Shown: positions 5,338 to 6,681 of the stretch, in pieces
Layout: every line of letters begins with the position of its first letter
How positions within the stretch are numbered: position 1 is the first letter of the stretch
Assembly: GCA_964496245.1 (NCBI GenBank)
Contig: CAZBZG010000264.1
Location: 1 to 6,681, forward strand
Length of the DNA: 6,681 nt
Origin: CAZBZG01 sp964496245
GTDB lineage: Bacteria > Planctomycetota > SZUA-567
Direction of reading: 5' to 3'
Notes under the pieces: generated by a model
What the model was told of the DNA's origin: nothing
The model's input: only the letters and a program-made list of their open reading frames with translations
Databases searched by the model: none
Position numbers and translations under genes: made by a program

Positions 5338-6669
5338 GTGCCGATTCGGGCCAAATGCGACAGCTGCGGCAAGGCCTACTCCCTGAAGGACAGCCTCGCG
5401 GGCAAGCGCATCCGGTGTCCGGCGTGCCGGGGCGTAGTCCATGTGCCACAGGCGGGAAGCCAGGGCGCTTCGGGCAGGGGTGCGTCCGCGGGCCCTGCGG
5501 CACGGCAGAAGGCTGCACCCAAACCCGCTCCGTCCAAGAAAGCGTCCGGCCGGCCGAAAGCAGCTGCCCCGCCCAAGCGGAAGGCGCCCGGGAAGCCCAC
5601 TCCCCCCCCGGGGGATCCGGATGCGACCACCTATACGCCGAGCCCCGTGGCACGGGGCCGCAAGCCCGCCACAGAAGGGGCCACGGTCTGCCCGGCCTGT
5701 GGCAAGGCCATGAGCCCCAAGCAGGTCACCTGCTCGGCCTGCGGATACAACGTCAAGCTGCGCCGCCGGCTCTCCATCACGGACGCGATCAGGAAGACCG
5801 ACCGCGCGCCCGGCGTGCGTCACGACGGCACGCAGTACGTGACGCGCGCCGAAAAGGCCGAGCAGCGCGTGGAGCAGGGCCGGAAGATCCGGTGGGGCAT
5901 GCTCCTGCTGACCGTGGTGCTGGTGCTCTTCTTCAGCCTGGTGGCTACGGTGGTCGGTTACTATGCCGTCTACGGCCCGGCGCTCGAAACCGCCCGGCAG
6001 CCCTATCTGGAAGGCCACGAGGCAGGCGCGCCGCTTACCCAGCTGAAGTGGCTCCATCCGTACTGCGTGGGCATGTCGGTCAACCTCGAGGTGCCGCTCG
6101 AGCAGGTCGTCTACGAGTTCCCCAAGCCGGCCGGGGAAGACTTCCGCGGCCCCGCGGCCCCGAGCCATCTGGCGCAGGTCTGCCGGCTTCCGTACTCCAG
6201 CCCCCCCCATCTTGTCAATCCGCTTCGCGTCCTCGAACGCATGCAGGAACTCAACGGCACCTACGGACCCGACGCCCTGACCGGGGGGATGCGGCTCGAG
6301 GACGACGCCGTGCTCGTGTGGCGCCAGGCGCGGCCGGCCGATCAGAAGGGCTTCCTGAGCGGCGCCCTGATCGACGCCGGAAAGCGCCAGATCGACATGG
6401 CCGAAGAGATCAAGAAAGCCAAGGAGACGCGCCGGGCCAGAACGATCACGATCCAGGGCACGCTCACGTTTGTGGCGAGCCGCATCGGAGATCTGGAGAC
6501 GGGCGGCTATGCCTATGCCGTACGCCAAGGCATTCTCGAACTCTCCGAGAAGCTCGACCGCATTCCCGACGGCACCGCCAACTTCCAGGCGCCGGACGGG
6601 AATAAGGAAACCGACGACCGCCGCGTCTTCCATCCGGTGATCTTGCTAGAAGGGTATACGATCCAGTGA
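5338..6669 (+). CDS. Single-pass membrane protein with two cytoplasmic zinc ribbons
   Basis: A 443-aa protein starting at GTG. Residues 7-30 form an MJ0042-like zinc ribbon (CDSC, 16 residues, CPAC; with the characteristic SLAGKRIRCPAC) common at the N-termini of planctomycete-type membrane proteins. Residues 38-115 are an Ala/Pro/Lys/Gly-rich flexible linker. Residues 118-135 hold a second, tighter ribbon (CPAC, 10 residues, CSAC). A basic juxtamembrane stretch (to about 186) precedes a transmembrane helix at about 187-209 (GMLLLTVVLVLFFSL...), so the ribbons face the cytoplasm and about 230 C-terminal residues face outward. I do not recognise the outer domain; it contains a probable helix around MAEEIKKAKETRRAR and a strand-rich ITIQGTLTFVASRIGDLETGG segment. 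It has its own promoter and shares the upstream region with the divergent sigma-28 gene. A signalling or anchoring role is plausible, since ribbons can bind nucleic acid or protein, but unproven. Confidence 0.85.
   Translation: MPIRAKCDSCGKAYSLKDSLAGKRIRCPACRGVVHVPQAGSQGASGRGASAGPAARQKAAPKPAPSKKASGRPKAAAPPKRKAPGKPTPPPGDPDATTYTPSPVARGRKPATEGATVCPACGKAMSPKQVTCSACGYNVKLRRRLSITDAIRKTDRAPGVRHDGTQYVTRAEKAEQRVEQGRKIRWGMLLLTVVLVLFFSLVATVVGYYAVYGPALETARQPYLEGHEAGAPLTQLKWLHPYCVGMSVNLEVPLEQVVYEFPKPAGEDFRGPAAPSHLAQVCRLPYSSPPHLVNPLRVLERMQELNGTYGPDALTGGMRLEDDAVLVWRQARPADQKGFLSGALIDAGKRQIDMAEEIKKAKETRRARTITIQGTLTFVASRIGDLETGGYAYAVRQGILELSEKLDRIPDGTANFQAPDGNKETDDRRVFHPVILLEGYTIQ
5602..5609 (+). repeat. C8 homopolymer tract in the linker coding region
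   Basis: Eight consecutive C, followed by five G, encode Pro89-Pro-Pro of the zinc-ribbon membrane protein. A one-base length change here would cut the protein off before its second ribbon and membrane helix. Confidence 0.9.
6201..6208 (+). repeat. Second C8 homopolymer tract in the same gene
   Basis: Eight consecutive C encode part of Ser288-Pro-Pro in the outer domain. A length change here would disrupt only the C-terminal third. Confidence 0.9.
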
Positions 6670-6681
6670 GACCGGTTCGCG

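Noticed and set aside
5317..6633. Long open frame on the minus strand opposite the zinc-ribbon gene (438 codons)
   Set aside because: It is a mirror frame of a GC-rich gene. The + strand has a promoter, ribosome binding site, two zinc ribbons and a membrane helix.
1..6681. CRISPR array, tRNA/rRNA, insertion sequence or defence-system genes
   Set aside because: No regularly spaced repeats, no tRNA-like cloverleaf, no transposase or nuclease motifs and no flanking inverted repeats were seen on either strand.

Overview
The window is GC-rich bacterial DNA with strong third-position G/C bias. It carries seven protein-coding genes and no RNA gene, transposon, CRISPR array or phage gene that I can see. 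Several features together suggest an environmental bacterium of the Planctomycetota/PVC kind: secreted alpha/alpha-toroid (squalene-cyclase-repeat) proteins in tandem, a GH29 fucosidase, a PIG-L/LmbE deacetylase, and a membrane protein with an N-terminal CX2C zinc ribbon followed by a long Ala/Pro/Lys linker. That placement is an inference from gene content, not proof.

Left part, + strand (1-3047): the 3' portion of a GH29 alpha-L-fucosidase runs in from the left edge. After 172 bp come two exported proteins built from prenyltransferase/squalene-oxidase-type repeats (252 and 366 aa), 73 bp apart and probably co-transcribed. Neither shows the catalytic DXDD motif of squalene-hopene cyclases. 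The second ends exactly where the next, convergent gene ends, with 0 bp between the two stop codons.

Middle part, - strand (3048-5158): reading right to left, a FliA/WhiG-type sigma-28 factor (245 aa), a FlgM-like anti-sigma-28 factor (91 aa) and a PIG-L zinc deacetylase (276 aa) lie in one direction. The sigma/anti-sigma pair is the classic late-flagellar switch, but no other flagellar gene is present here. The sigma gene has no visible Shine-Dalgarno sequence. A good sigma-70-type promoter lies so close that its transcript should start at or within about two bases of the ATG, so it is probably leaderless.

Right part, + strand (5338-6669): divergent from the sigma gene is a single-pass membrane protein with two cytoplasmic zinc ribbons and an unrecognised extracytoplasmic domain. 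It has its own well-formed promoter (TTGCCA-N17-TATGAT) and starts at GTG. The 179-bp divergent region holds both promoters and an imperfect palindrome next to the sigma -35 box.

Functionally there are two themes. One is extracytoplasmic glycan or cell-surface work (fucosidase, toroid proteins, possibly the deacetylase). The other is a regulatory island (sigma-28, FlgM and a zinc-ribbon membrane protein on a shared promoter region). No clearly new system can be proven from this stretch. The best leads are the leaderless sigma-28/FlgM cassette with its zinc-ribbon neighbour and the secreted toroid pair.
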